Shown: positions 44,455 to 53,481, numbered from the stretch's first letter. The stretch: DNA of 64,000 bases from Citreicella sp. C3M06 (GCF_018860705.1 NZ_JAHKQA010000047.1:1-64000), one strand, 5' to 3'. Numbers and translations are program-made. Notes: a model not told the origin generated them from the sequence alone.

Positions 44455-45425
44455 AACTTCTCGATATCAGCAACCTGTCGGTGAAGTTCTCCGGCAAGCG
44501 CACCGTTCATGCCATCAACAATGTCTCGCTTAGCATGGAGCAGGGCGAGACGCTGGCGCTGCTTGGTGAATCCGGCTCGGGCAAATCGGTGACGCTCAAG
44601 GCGTTGCTGGGGCTGCTGCCGCCCAAGCGCACGCAGATCGACGGGCAGGTGCATGTCAACGGCACCGATGTGCTGGGGCTCAAGGGCAAGGCGCTGCAAA
44701 AATACCGCGGCGGCGAGGTGTCGATGGTGTTTCAGGAACCGGCGCTGGCGCTGGACCCGGTTTATACCGTCGGCCACCAGATCGCGGAATCGGTGATGCG
44801 CCACAAGGGCATCGACAAGGCCAACGCCATGGCGACGGCGCTTGATATGCTTGACCGGGTGCGCATCCCCTCGGCCAACCGGCGGCTGCACAACTACCCG
44901 CACGAATTGTCGGGCGGCATGCGCCAGCGGGTGATGATCGCGCTGGCGCTGGCCTGCAAGCCCAAGCTGCTGCTGGCGGACGAGCCGACCACGGCGCTCG
45001 ATGCCACGGTGCAGATTCAGATCCTGCTGCTGCTGCGCGAGTTGCAGAAAGAGTTCGGCATGGGGGTGATCTTTGTCACCCATGACATCGGCGTGGCGGT
45101 GGAAATCTCCGAACGCGTCGCGGTGATGTATGCCGGGCAGATCGCCGAAGAAGGCACCACCCGCGAAATCATCCGCGACCCGCGCCACCCCTATACGCAG
45201 GGCCTTCTGGCGGCCAACCTGCATGACGTTGCGCGCGGCGCGCGGCTCAACGCCATTCCCGGCGCGCCCCCGGCGCTGGAGAGCAAACCCGACAGCTGCG
45301 CCTTTGCGCCGCGCTGCCCCGTGGCCATGCCCGAATGCCGCGCCGCGCTGCCCCCGGTGTTCGAACCGGGGCCGCGCCGCCGCGTCGCCTGTTTGCGCGC
45401 CAACGAACCCATTGCAGCGGAATAA
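44451..45425 (+). CDS. peptide-type ABC transporter ATPase (DppD class)
   Basis: A 324-residue ATPase. Walker A is GESGSGKSV, the signature LSGGMRQR, Walker [13 protein letters not shown], and the C-terminal [14 protein letters not shown] cysteine cluster is present. ATG 44451 overlaps the stop of the mini-ORF; there is a GAGGACGG element just upstream. It is followed three bases later by the amidase gene, so transport and hydrolysis are cotranscribed. Confidence 0.93.
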   Translation: MKLLDISNLSVKFSGKRTVHAINNVSLSMEQGETLALLGESGSGKSVTLKALLGLLPPKRTQIDGQVHVNGTDVLGLKGKALQKYRGGEVSMVFQEPALALDPVYTVGHQIAESVMRHKGIDKANAMATALDMLDRVRIPSANRRLHNYPHELSGGMRQRVMIALALACKPKLLLADEPTTALDATVQIQILLLLRELQKEFGMGVIFVTHDIGVAVEISERVAVMYAGQIAEEGTTREIIRDPRHPYTQGLLAANLHDVARGARLNAIPGAPPALESKPDSCAFAPRCPVAMPECRAALPPVFEPGPRRRVACLRANEPIAAE

Positions 45426-45428
45426 CCC

Positions 45429-46595
45429 ATGCTGATCGACCACGACCCCTATCATTGCTACATGCCCTATCCGGCGGTGCCGGTGGCCAGCGCGCCCGAC
45501 GGCCCGCTCAAGGGGCTGACCCTTGGCGTCAAGGATATCTACGACGTGGCGGGCTATCGCACCGGCTGCGGCTGCCCGCTGAAACTGGCGATGTCGGATA
45601 TCAAGACCACCACCGCACCGGCGATTCAGGCGCTGCTGGATGCGGGCGCGGCGTTCAACGGCAAGCTGCACACCGACGAGCTGGCTTGGTCGATGTATGG
45701 CATGAACGCGCATTTCGGCATGCCGGTGAACCCCAATGCGCCGGGGCGGATTCCGGGCGGCTCGTCTTCGGGCTCGGGGGCGGCCTGCGCCGGGGGGCTG
45801 GCGGATATCACCGTGGGTTCGGATACCGGCGGATCGGTGCGCGCCCCGGCGGCGTTCTGCGGCACATGGGGCATCCGGCCCACGCATGGGCTGATCTCGC
45901 TGGAGGGCGTGATGCCGCTGGCGCCGAGCTATGACACCTGCGGGCTGTTCGCCCGCGACGGCGCCACCTTGCTGCGCGCCATGACGGTGCTGCTAAGCGA
46001 CACGGCGCCGCTGCCCGATGCCCCCAAGCTGCTGAAATCGCGTGAGATGTTCGCCCATCTGGGCGAGGCGCAGCGCGCCGCAACCCTCGCTGCTTTTGAC
46101 GTCGATGCGCAGGAGGTGGATCTCTACCCCGAGGGCATGGACGCGGCCTATGAAACCTTCCTGACCTCGATGGGCGGCGATGCGAAACGTCATATCGTGC
46201 CGTTCATCCGCCAATCGGGCATGCCGCTGGTGCGCGGCATCGACGGGCGCGCCGCCGGGGCCGAGGCGCTGAGCGATGCTGCCATCGCCGAGGCCGAACT
46301 CAAGCGCGCCGCCTTTGCCGAACATGTCACGGGGGTGATGGATGGCGGCGTGCTGATCGCGCCGGTGGTGCATGACGTTGCATTCTTCCCCGACGCCCCG
46401 ACCGAGGTGTTCGACGGTTTCCGCCATGTCTCGCAGCGTATGCTCTGCGTGGCCGGGCTGGCGGGCTTGCCGCAGGTGGTGTGGCCGGCGGGCACGCTGG
46501 ACGGCGCGCCTTGGGGCGTGTCGCTCATCGGGCCGCGCGGCTCCGATCTCTCGCTCATCAAACTCGCACTTACTTTGCAAAAGGACGCGGCATGA
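45429..46595 (+). CDS. amidase-signature hydrolase, AMI1-like
   Basis: A 388-residue amidase. The Ser-cisSer-Lys triad is visible: Lys in LGVKDIYDVAGYRTGCG (about residue 34), cis-Ser in GGSSSGSGAACAGGLADIT, and nucleophile Ser in GSDTGGSVRAPAAFCG. The short length and the runs HFGMPVNPNAPGRIPGGSSSG and FCGTWGIRPTHGLISLEGVMPLAPSYDTCGLFARD resemble plant AMI1-type indole-3-acetamide amidases more than GatA. The natural substrate here is unknown; the upstream ABC system probably imports it. It overlaps the RidA gene by four bases. Confidence 0.87.
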   Translation: MLIDHDPYHCYMPYPAVPVASAPDGPLKGLTLGVKDIYDVAGYRTGCGCPLKLAMSDIKTTTAPAIQALLDAGAAFNGKLHTDELAWSMYGMNAHFGMPVNPNAPGRIPGGSSSGSGAACAGGLADITVGSDTGGSVRAPAAFCGTWGIRPTHGLISLEGVMPLAPSYDTCGLFARDGATLLRAMTVLLSDTAPLPDAPKLLKSREMFAHLGEAQRAATLAAFDVDAQEVDLYPEGMDAAYETFLTSMGGDAKRHIVPFIRQSGMPLVRGIDGRAAGAEALSDAAIAEAELKRAAFAEHVTGVMDGGVLIAPVVHDVAFFPDAPTEVFDGFRHVSQRMLCVAGLAGLPQVVWPAGTLDGAPWGVSLIGPRGSDLSLIKLALTLQKDAA

Positions 46596-47056
46596 CTTGC
46601 CCCATCGAAGCCAAACTGACCGAACTGGGCCTTGCCCTGCCGCCCTCTGCGCCGTCGCGGGCGCTGTATCTGCCGGGCAAGGTGACCGGCAAAACGCTGT
46701 TCGTGTCGGGCCATATCTGTGAATGGGAAGGCGTGCCGAAATATTTCGGCCCGGCCGCGCCCGGCTTTGATCTTGACGAAGGCTTTGCCGCCGCCCGCAT
46801 GTGCGCGCTGAACCTGCTTTATAACATCAAGGCGGTCACCGGCTCGCTGTCCTCGGTGGCGCAAGTGGTCAAGCTTAACGGCTATGTCGCCGCCACCCCG
46901 GATTTCGGCCAAGGCCCGGCGATCGTCAACGGCGCCTCGCAGCTGTTCATGGATCTTTACGGCGAGGCGGGCCGCCACGCGCGCACCGCCGTCAACGTCT
47001 CGTCGCTGCCTGAATGTGCGCTGGTCGAGGTCGAGGCGGTGGTCGAGCTGCACTGA
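46592..47056 (+). CDS. RidA/YjgF-family protein
   Basis: A 154-residue Rid protein. Visible are LYLPGKVTGKTLFVSGHIC at the N-terminus, the mid-protein ALNLLYNIKAVTGSLSSVAQVVKLNGYV, and C-terminal HARTAVNVSSLPECALVEVEAVVEL. The Arg in HARTAV is at the position of the RidA imine-hydrolysing arginine. It is last in the amide operon, translationally coupled to the amidase, and may hydrolyse an enamine/imine formed during catabolism of the imported compound. Confidence 0.88.
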   Translation: MTCPIEAKLTELGLALPPSAPSRALYLPGKVTGKTLFVSGHICEWEGVPKYFGPAAPGFDLDEGFAAARMCALNLLYNIKAVTGSLSSVAQVVKLNGYVAATPDFGQGPAIVNGASQLFMDLYGEAGRHARTAVNVSSLPECALVEVEAVVELH

Positions 47057-47088
47057 GCGCGCAGGACGCCGGGAATATCACGTTGGGG

Positions 47089-47153
47089 CTGGTTTCAGCT
47101 GGCGCATGGGCTAAATCGAGCGCGAACGGCGCTTGACGCACGACTGAAACCAG
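47089..47153. promoter_or_regulatory. 10-bp inverted repeat upstream of the mechanosensitive channel gene
   Basis: CTGGTTTCAG (47089-47098) and CTGAAACCAG (47144-47153) are exact reverse complements, 45 bases apart, ending 15 bases before the channel ATG. They could be two half-sites for a looping regulator or the stem of a leader hairpin. No regulator is adjacent. Confidence 0.4.
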
Positions 47154-47168
47154 ACCCGACGGGACGAT

Positions 47169-49481
47169 ATGACGACAGTGAAAACCTGGATCGCGAGCCT
47201 GCTGATCCTTGCCAGCCTGATGCTTGGCATCCTCTCTCCAAGCCTTGCTGCTGCGCAGGACACGGCGTCTGAAACGCCGACGCAAAGCAGCCTCGAGCTG
47301 CTGCTTGAGGTGATCGAAAACGATGACAGCCGCGCCGCGCTGATCGACGAGCTGAAGGCGGCAACCACCGCCGCCGAGCCGGTCGATGATCAGGTGGTCG
47401 ACGCGCTGGCTGATGCCGCCGGGCAGAGCGAGCCAGCGGAAGGCACCTCCCTCAGCCGCCGCATCGCCGAAATCACCCAGACCGTGGCGCAGGACATCGC
47501 GGCGGGGCTCAGCACCGCGTGGGATCAGATCGCAAGGGCGCCAGCGGTGTTCGACGGGCTTCAGGGCGGCGAGATCGGCGTGCTGATCGAGGCGCTGGAA
47601 CAGCTGGGCCTGATCATCGTGGTGACGGTGGCGATCTTCCTCGTGCTGCGGCGGATCGGCAAGCGCATCTATGCAAGGCTGGGCGCGCGCGCCGAAGCGG
47701 CAGGCGCGGTACGCACCGTGCTGCTGTTTCTGACAACGGCGCTGATCGATGCGTCCATCGTGGTGATCAGCTGGGCGGCGGGCTACCTGATCGCCACCAT
47801 GTTCATCGGCGGATTCGGCGAGATCGGCATTCGCCAGACGCTCTATCTCAACGCTTTCCTGCTGGTCGAGATGTGCAAGGTCGTGGTGCGGCTGATCCTG
47901 AGCCCGGCGGCGGGCAACCTGCGGGTGATGCCGGTGTCGAACGGGGCCGCGAAATATCTGGCGCGGCGGCTGAATTTCATGGTGGGGCTGGTCGGCTACG
48001 GCCAGCTGCTGGCGGTGCCCATCGTCAATGCCAGCGTGAATTACGCGGCCGGGCGCGCGGTGTCGGCGCTGGTGGCGCTGGTGGTCGTGGGCTTTGCGAT
48101 CTGGCTGGTGCTGCGCAACCGCCAGCCGGTGGCCGACTGGCTGCAACGCGGCGGCCGTCGCCCCGAAGACATCGTGCAGGAAGCGCGGCTGGAACAGGCC
48201 GAAGCGCTGCCGGAAAACACCGCCCCGGATGAATACACCATGGGCACGGCAGAACAGGCGCACAAACGCGGCGCCTTCCAGACGCTGGCGCGGCACTGGC
48301 ACTGGCCGGCGCTGATGTATCTTGCGGTGATGCTGGTCCTGGTGCTGGTACAACCCGGAGACGTGGCCTTTACCTCGCTGCTCAATTCGGGTCAGGTGCT
48401 GCTGGTGGTGATCGCGGGCATCGCGCTGTCTGGGGCGATGACGCGGGTGATGCTCAACGGCGTACAACTGCCCGAGACCATCAACGCCCGCATGCCGCTG
48501 CTGCAACGGCGGCTCAACACCTTTGTGCCCAAGGCGCTGTTCGTGCTGCGCTTTGTGATCTTCGTTGCGGTTGTGGCCTTTGCACTTGATGCCATCAGCC
48601 TGATCGATCTACACGCATGGATGGCCAGCCGGATCGGTGTCGAGCTGACCGGCACGCTGTTCAGCGTGGCGGCGGTTCTGGTGGTGGCCTTCGGCATCTG
48701 GGTGGCGCTGACCTCTTGGGTGGATTACCGGATGAACCCGGAATATGGCTCGGTGGCGACGGCGCGGGAAAAGACCCTGTTGTCGCTGCTGCGCAACGCG
48801 GCGACCATCGCGCTGGTGATCATCACGCTGATGTTCGTGCTGTCGGAAATCGGGCTGGACATCGCGCCGCTGCTGGCATCCGCCGGGGTGCTTGGCCTCG
48901 CCATCGGCTTTGGCGCGCAAAAGCTGGTGCAGGACATCATCACCGGCGTGTTCATCCAGCTGGAAAACGCGATGAACGTCGGCGACGTGGTGAACCTGAA
49001 TTCGACCTCGGGTGTGGTTGAAAAGCTGACGATCCGCTCGGTGGGTCTGCGCGATGTTTCGGGGGCCTATCACCTGATCCCGTTCAGCTCTGTCGACATG
49101 GTCACCAACTATGTGCGCGAATTCGGCTATGCGGTCTGCGACATGGGCGTGGCCTATCGCGAGAACATCTCGGATGTGAAGCAGGCGATGCTGGACGCGT
49201 TCGAGCAGCTGCGCGCCGATCCCGATCAGGCGGCCAACATCATGGGCGATCTTGAATGGTTCGGGATCAACGCCTTTGGCGACAGCGCGGTGGTGGTGCG
49301 CACCCGGATCAAATGCGTTCCGGGCAGCCAGTGGGGCGTGGGCCGCGCCTACAACGGCGTGCTCAAAGAGGTGTTCGACGCGCGCAACATCGAGATCCCC
49401 TTCCCGCATCAGACCATCTTTCTGGGCGAGGCCAAGGACGGCAGCACCCAGACGGTCAACATCCGCTCGGACGCATCGTGA
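47169..49481 (+). CDS. MscS-family mechanosensitive channel, large
   Basis: A 770-residue protein with a signal peptide (WIASLLILASLMLGILSPSLAAAQ), a periplasmic helical region, about ten membrane segments and a C-terminal MscS core. The pore-lining segment reads IAPLLASAGVLGLAIGFGAQKLVQDIITGVFIQLENAMNVGDVV, followed by the beta domain VVEKLTIRSVGLRDVSGAYHLIPFSSV. Size is between MscS (about 290) and MscK (about 1100), like YbdG/MscM-type larger relatives. It should release solutes on hypo-osmotic shock. Single-gene unit. Confidence 0.9.
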   Translation: MTTVKTWIASLLILASLMLGILSPSLAAAQDTASETPTQSSLELLLEVIENDDSRAALIDELKAATTAAEPVDDQVVDALADAAGQSEPAEGTSLSRRIAEITQTVAQDIAAGLSTAWDQIARAPAVFDGLQGGEIGVLIEALEQLGLIIVVTVAIFLVLRRIGKRIYARLGARAEAAGAVRTVLLFLTTALIDASIVVISWAAGYLIATMFIGGFGEIGIRQTLYLNAFLLVEMCKVVVRLILSPAAGNLRVMPVSNGAAKYLARRLNFMVGLVGYGQLLAVPIVNASVNYAAGRAVSALVALVVVGFAIWLVLRNRQPVADWLQRGGRRPEDIVQEARLEQAEALPENTAPDEYTMGTAEQAHKRGAFQTLARHWHWPALMYLAVMLVLVLVQPGDVAFTSLLNSGQVLLVVIAGIALSGAMTRVMLNGVQLPETINARMPLLQRRLNTFVPKALFVLRFVIFVAVVAFALDAISLIDLHAWMASRIGVELTGTLFSVAAVLVVAFGIWVALTSWVDYRMNPEYGSVATAREKTLLSLLRNAATIALVIITLMFVLSEIGLDIAPLLASAGVLGLAIGFGAQKLVQDIITGVFIQLENAMNVGDVVNLNSTSGVVEKLTIRSVGLRDVSGAYHLIPFSSVDMVTNYVREFGYAVCDMGVAYRENISDVKQAMLDAFEQLRADPDQAANIMGDLEWFGINAFGDSAVVVRTRIKCVPGSQWGVGRAYNGVLKEVFDARNIEIPFPHQTIFLGEAKDGSTQTVNIRSDAS

Positions 49482-49782
49482 CGATCCGGGCCGCGCGGGG
49501 CATCCTGCGCGGCCCGACCAGCGGGCGCGCAGATTTTATCGCAGAGACTCCTTGATGTCGCATCGCGCCACAGTCAGAGGTTGTGGAAGCCCCGCGTATC
49601 TGCCTAAATTACGGGCATTCGCCCGGTCTTGCTTCAAAAACCCGGCTCAGCGTGTTTGTTTTTCTGTCCCTTTGTCGTTGTTCCATTTGTATAGGCATAT
49701 GAACCTGCCCGCCTGAGGCAGGACAGGAACATCGACCAACGCAAGGCCCCCGCAGATGGGCCGAACAGGGAGTTTCACCACC
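49482..49782. promoter_or_regulatory. 301-base region upstream of the amino-acid ABC operon
   Basis: No gene seen. The right part is AT-rich (TTTGTTTTTCTGTCCCTTTG, ATTTGTATAGGCATATGAAC) and should hold the operon promoter. TGTATAGGCA at 49688-49697 shares the TATAG core with TATAGAC at 54801-54807 between hutI and hutF; both could be HutC half-sites. Motif matching is by eye. Confidence 0.35.
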
Positions 49783-50592
49783 ATGCGCAAACATCTTTTC
49801 GCCGCCGCGGCGCTGTGTGCCTCGGCCGTCATGGCCCATGCCGACGCGCTTGATGACGTCATGGCCGCTGGCGTGATGAAGGTCGGCACCGAGACCGCCT
49901 TCGCCCCCTTCGATTTCATCGATGCGGGCACCCACACCGGCCTGAACATGGATGTGTTCACCGAGATCGGCAAGGACATGGGCGTCGAGATCGAATGGAT
50001 CACCCTTGACTGGACCGGCGTTCTGCCCGGCCTCGAGGCGGGGCGTTTCGACGTGGTCGCTGGCCCCGCCACCATCACCGCCGAGCGCATGAAGCGCTAC
50101 CGCTTCTCCTCGCCCATCGCCGAAGCCACCGTGGCGCTGCTCGCCTGTGCCAAATGCGACATCGAAACCCCCGAAGACATCGCCGGCAAGGCGATCGGCG
50201 GCGCGACCGGCACCGCGCAGCTGGCCCAGCTTCAGGAATTCGCCGCAACGCTCGACACCCCGCCCACCAGCATCAGCGAATACGTCTCGTTCAACGAAAG
50301 CTACGCCGACATCGCGTCGGGTCGCATCGAGGCTGTCGCCAACTCGCTGCCCAACATCGCCTTTGTCGCCAGCCAGCGCCCCGAAGTGTTCAAGGTCGTG
50401 AAGCCCGCCTTCGGCACGCCGACCTATTTCGGCTACCCGGGCCGGATCGAGCCGGAATACGCCTCGCTGATGGACAAGATCGACGAGATCCTGCTGGCCA
50501 TGAAAGCCGATGGCCGCATGGCAGAGCTTCAGGAAAAGTGGTTCGGCACCACCTTCGACATGCCCGACTACATCACCGAGCCCAACATCTAA
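49783..50592 (+). CDS. polar amino-acid ABC transporter, substrate-binding protein
   Basis: A 269-residue family-3 binding protein with a signal peptide (MRKHLFAAAALCASAVMAHA). The mature part begins MAAGVMKVGTETAFAPFDFIDAGTHTGLNMDVFTEIGKDMG, typical of amino-acid binding proteins, and ends WFGTTFDMPDYITEPNI. Its linkage to hutC, hutI and hutF points to histidine or urocanate as ligand. The usual ligand Arg in the T-x-x-R motif is not obvious (ITAERMKRYRFSSPI is the likely counterpart). Three hairpin repeats follow the stop. Confidence 0.88.
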   Translation: MRKHLFAAAALCASAVMAHADALDDVMAAGVMKVGTETAFAPFDFIDAGTHTGLNMDVFTEIGKDMGVEIEWITLDWTGVLPGLEAGRFDVVAGPATITAERMKRYRFSSPIAEATVALLACAKCDIETPEDIAGKAIGGATGTAQLAQLQEFAATLDTPPTSISEYVSFNESYADIASGRIEAVANSLPNIAFVASQRPEVFKVVKPAFGTPTYFGYPGRIEPEYASLMDKIDEILLAMKADGRMAELQEKWFGTTFDMPDYITEPNI

Positions 50593-50700
50593 GACCAACC
50601 GGGGCGGCCCTGCGTCGCCCCGTCTGACCAACCGGGGGTGGCCCTGCGCCGTCCGTGCTGAACAACCGCGGGCGGCTTTGTGCCGCCCAGCCTGACCAAG
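50593..50700 (+). repeat. three tandem hairpin-forming repeats, 33-34 bp period
   Basis: GACCAACC (50593), GACCAACC (50626), GAACAACC (50660) and GACCAAGG (50694) recur every 33-34 bases. Each of the three intervals holds its own stem-loop: GGGGCG/CGCCCC (50601-50621), an imperfect GGGGGTGGC/GCCGTCC pair (50634-50654), and GGGCGGC/GCCGCCC (50670-50688). The array fills the gap between the binding-protein and first permease genes. It probably shields the upstream mRNA or limits downstream expression. Stems 1 and 3 differ in sequence but keep pairing, suggesting the structure is selected. Confidence 0.7.
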
Positions 50701-50707
50701 GCCGCGC

Positions 50708-51352
50708 ATGACCTGGAAACTGTTTTCACTGCTGCTCGAGGCGTCGTTGATGACGATCTTCGTCAGCACGGTATCGATCCTGCTGGGGCTGGTCATGGCG
50801 ATCATCCTGTCGGGATTGCGCATGTCGGGCAACCGGGTGGCCTATGCCGGGGCGGGGGTGTTCATCAGCTTCTTTCGCGGCGTGCCGCTGCTGGTGCAGC
50901 TTTTGCTGATCTTCAACCTGCTGCCGGTCATCGGCATCACCCTGCCGAGCCTTGCCACCGCCATCATCGGTCTGTCGCTGTGCACCGCCGCCTATCAGGC
51001 GGAGAACCTGCGCGGCGGCTTTGAGGGCGTCGCCCCCGGCCTGATCGAATCCGCCGAAATGGCCGGGTTCACCAAGGTGCAGAGCTTTATCTGGATCCGC
51101 ACCCCCATCGCGCTGCGCGTGACCTTCCCGGCGCTGGTGAACGAGGCGATCCTGATCCTCAAGGCCTCGTCGCTGGTGTCTGTGGTCGGGCTGATCGAGC
51201 TGACCAAGATGGCGCAGAACCTGAGCGCCTCGACCTACCAGCCGCTGCCGATCTTTGCCTCTGCTGGTCTGATCTACCTCGCCATCAACCTCGTCGTCGC
51301 CTGGATCGGGCGGCGCGCGGAAAACGCCCTGCCCGGATTGCCCAGCCGATGA
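50708..51352 (+). CDS. amino-acid ABC transporter permease 1
   Basis: A 214-residue permease of the HisM/GlnP type. It begins MTWKLFSLLLEASLMTIFVSTVSILLG, has the FFRGVPLLVQLLLIFNLLP element and the EAA loop ENLRGGFEGVAPGLIESAEMAGFTKVQSFIWIRTPIALRVTFP. It overlaps the second permease gene by four bases. The pair should form a heterodimer. Confidence 0.92.
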   Translation: MTWKLFSLLLEASLMTIFVSTVSILLGLVMAIILSGLRMSGNRVAYAGAGVFISFFRGVPLLVQLLLIFNLLPVIGITLPSLATAIIGLSLCTAAYQAENLRGGFEGVAPGLIESAEMAGFTKVQSFIWIRTPIALRVTFPALVNEAILILKASSLVSVVGLIELTKMAQNLSASTYQPLPIFASAGLIYLAINLVVAWIGRRAENALPGLPSR

Positions 51353-52008
51353 GCTTTGATTTCGCCGTCATCCTTGCCAAGCTGCCGCAGATCCTGTCGG
51401 GGCTGGGCGTCACCATCCTGATCTGGATTGCGGGCACGCTGGCCGCCGCCGTTCTGGGCTTTGTCATCGCCACCCTGCGCCGCTTTGGCGGGCGCCCCGT
51501 CGATGTTCTGCTGCAACTGCCCATCGAGGTGCTGCGCGGCACGCCCTTCCTCGTGCAGATCTTCCTGCTGTATTTCGGCGGGCCCTATATCGGGCTGCGG
51601 CTGGATCCGTGGGTTGCTGGCTTGCTGGGCATTTCGATCTATGGCGCCGCCTATTACGCCGAGATCTTTCGCGCTGGCTATCAATCGGTGCCGCCGGGCC
51701 ATGTCGAGGCCGCCGAATGCGTCGGCCTGACGCGCAACCAGATCATCACCGCGATCCTGCTGCCAGAAATGGCGCTGCTGGTGATGCCGCCCTCGATCAA
51801 CATGGCGGTGATCCTGCTCAAGGAAACCGCGCTGTTGTCGCTGATCACCGTCCCCGAAATGACCATGACCGTGCAGGCCATCGGATCGCAGCAATATGCC
51901 TTTGTCGAGGCGCTGGTGATCCTTGCGCTGGTCTACTGGGCGCTGGTGGAGCTCGCCAATTGGCTGGGCCGCCTCGCCGAACGCAACCTTTCGAAGTTGA
52001 GCGCCTGA
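51349..52008 (+). CDS. amino-acid ABC transporter permease 2
   Basis: A 219-residue permease of the same family. Landmarks are LPIEVLRGTPFLVQIFLLYFGGPYIGLRLDPW, YGAAYYAEIFRAGYQSVPPGHVEAAECVGLTRNQIITAILLPEMALLVMPPSINM (the EAA loop) and ETALLSLITVPEMTM. ATGA overlap upstream; one base separates it from the ATPase gene. Confidence 0.93.
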   Translation: MSFDFAVILAKLPQILSGLGVTILIWIAGTLAAAVLGFVIATLRRFGGRPVDVLLQLPIEVLRGTPFLVQIFLLYFGGPYIGLRLDPWVAGLLGISIYGAAYYAEIFRAGYQSVPPGHVEAAECVGLTRNQIITAILLPEMALLVMPPSINMAVILLKETALLSLITVPEMTMTVQAIGSQQYAFVEALVILALVYWALVELANWLGRLAERNLSKLSA

Positions 52009-52009
52009 C

Positions 52010-52795
52010 ATGTCCGATCCTGCCATCAAGGTTTCCCACGTTTCCAAGCAGTTCGGCGACACGCAGGTGCTGCGTGACATCTCGCTCGAGGTGGCGCCGG
52101 GCACGGTGTCCTGCCTGATCGGCCCGTCGGGGTCGGGCAAATCGACGCTGCTGCGCTGCATGGCGTTTCTGGAACAGGCCACGTCTGGCAACATCCATAT
52201 CGAGGGAGAGCCGCTGGGCTTTACCGATGGGCCGGGGCGCAAGCGCCAGTCGCCCGCCGAGCTGCGCCGGGTGCGCTCCAAGATCGGCATGGTGTTCCAG
52301 CAGTTCAACCTGTGGCCGCATATGACGGCGCTGGGGAACGTGTCGCTGGCGCTGCGCCGGGTGCGCGGCATGGGCCGGGCCGAAGCCGAAGAGCGCGCCA
52401 TGAAACAGCTCGACAAGGTCGGACTGAAAGAGCGCGCGCACCACTACCCGGCGCAGCTGTCGGGCGGCCAGCAGCAGCGCGTCGCCATCGCCCGGGCGCT
52501 GGCGCTGGACCCGACGATCATGTTCTTTGACGAGCCGACCTCGGCGCTGGACCCGGAACTCACCGGCGAGGTGCTCAGCGTGATGCGCGAGTTGGCCGCC
52601 GAGGGCATGACCATGGTGGTGGTGACGCATGAAATCGGCTTTGCCGCCTCGGTCGGCAACCGCATCGCGTTTCTCGATGGCGGTCGGCTGCTGTTTCACG
52701 ACACCCCCGAGGTGGTGTTCGCCGCCCCCCGCGAGCCGCGGCTGGAGCAGTTCCTCGACACCTACCTCGATCGCGGCGCCGCCATGTTGAAATGA
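52010..52795 (+). CDS. amino-acid ABC transporter ATPase (HisP/GlnQ class)
   Basis: A 261-residue ATPase. Walker A GPSGSGKST is near residue 41, then VFQQFNLWPHMTALGNVSLALRRVRG, signature LSGGQQQR, Walker B IMFFDEPTSALDPEL and the switch His in VVVTHEIGFA. It overlaps hutC by four bases, tying transport to the histidine regulator. Confidence 0.94.
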   Translation: MSDPAIKVSHVSKQFGDTQVLRDISLEVAPGTVSCLIGPSGSGKSTLLRCMAFLEQATSGNIHIEGEPLGFTDGPGRKRQSPAELRRVRSKIGMVFQQFNLWPHMTALGNVSLALRRVRGMGRAEAEERAMKQLDKVGLKERAHHYPAQLSGGQQQRVAIARALALDPTIMFFDEPTSALDPELTGEVLSVMRELAAEGMTMVVVTHEIGFAASVGNRIAFLDGGRLLFHDTPEVVFAAPREPRLEQFLDTYLDRGAAMLK

Positions 52796-53481
52796 CCTCT
52801 GCCAAGGGAGAGGAGCCAGCGAAATCGCTGCACGATCAGATCCGCGAGGATCTGGAGGCGCATATCCTGTCGGGTGACTGGCCGCCGGGGTATCGCGTGC
52901 CCTCTGAACTGGGTCTGGCCAAGCATTACGGCTGTTCGCGGATGACGGTGAACAAGGTGATGACCCAGCTTGCCAGCGCCGGGCTGGTGCTGCGGCGGCG
53001 GCGGGCCGGGTCGGTGGTGCTGCCGCAACGCTCGCAGAACGCCGTGCTGGAGATTCACAACGTCAAGGACGAGGTTCTGGCGGCGGGCGGCTGGTACAGC
53101 CACGAAATCCTGTCGCGGCGGGTGACAGATGGCGGGGTCGATCTCAGCTGCCTGCACCGCAAGGATTCCGTGCCCTTCTGTTTCGAACATCGGGTTATCG
53201 CGCTGGACTCGGTGCCAGATGCGCGTGACGAACCCTTTGCCGATCAGCCCCCCGGCACATGGCTTCTGGCGCATGTGCCGTGGTCCGAGGCCGAAAACGA
53301 GATCACCGCCGAGGCCGCCGACGCAGTCTCCGCCGCCCGGCTGGGCATCGCCCCCGGCGCGCCGCTGCTGGTGATGACCCGGCGCACATGGAAGAACGGC
53401 GATCTGGTGACCGAGGCGCGGTTTGTCTATCCCGGCGGCGGCCACAGGCTGCGGGCGCGCTTTACACCGACGCCGGGCTAG
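52792..53481 (+). CDS. hutC: HutC, GntR-family repressor of histidine utilisation
   Basis: A 229-residue GntR/HutC regulator. The winged helix is LHDQIREDLEAHILSGDWPPGYRVPSELGLAKHYGCSRMTVNKVMTQLASAGLVLRRRRAGSVV. The UTRA ligand domain follows, with SCLHRKDSVPFCFEHRVIALDSVPDA and EVEN-like SEAENEITAEAADAVSAARLGIAPGAPLLVMTRRTWKNGDLVTEARFVYPGGGHRLRARF, the last part typical of HutC. Urocanate is the usual inducer. It is last in the ABC operon and convergent with hutI. The next 116 bases hold no gene. Confidence 0.92.
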   Translation: MTSAKGEEPAKSLHDQIREDLEAHILSGDWPPGYRVPSELGLAKHYGCSRMTVNKVMTQLASAGLVLRRRRAGSVVLPQRSQNAVLEIHNVKDEVLAAGGWYSHEILSRRVTDGGVDLSCLHRKDSVPFCFEHRVIALDSVPDARDEPFADQPPGTWLLAHVPWSEAENEITAEAADAVSAARLGIAPGAPLLVMTRRTWKNGDLVTEARFVYPGGGHRLRARFTPTPG

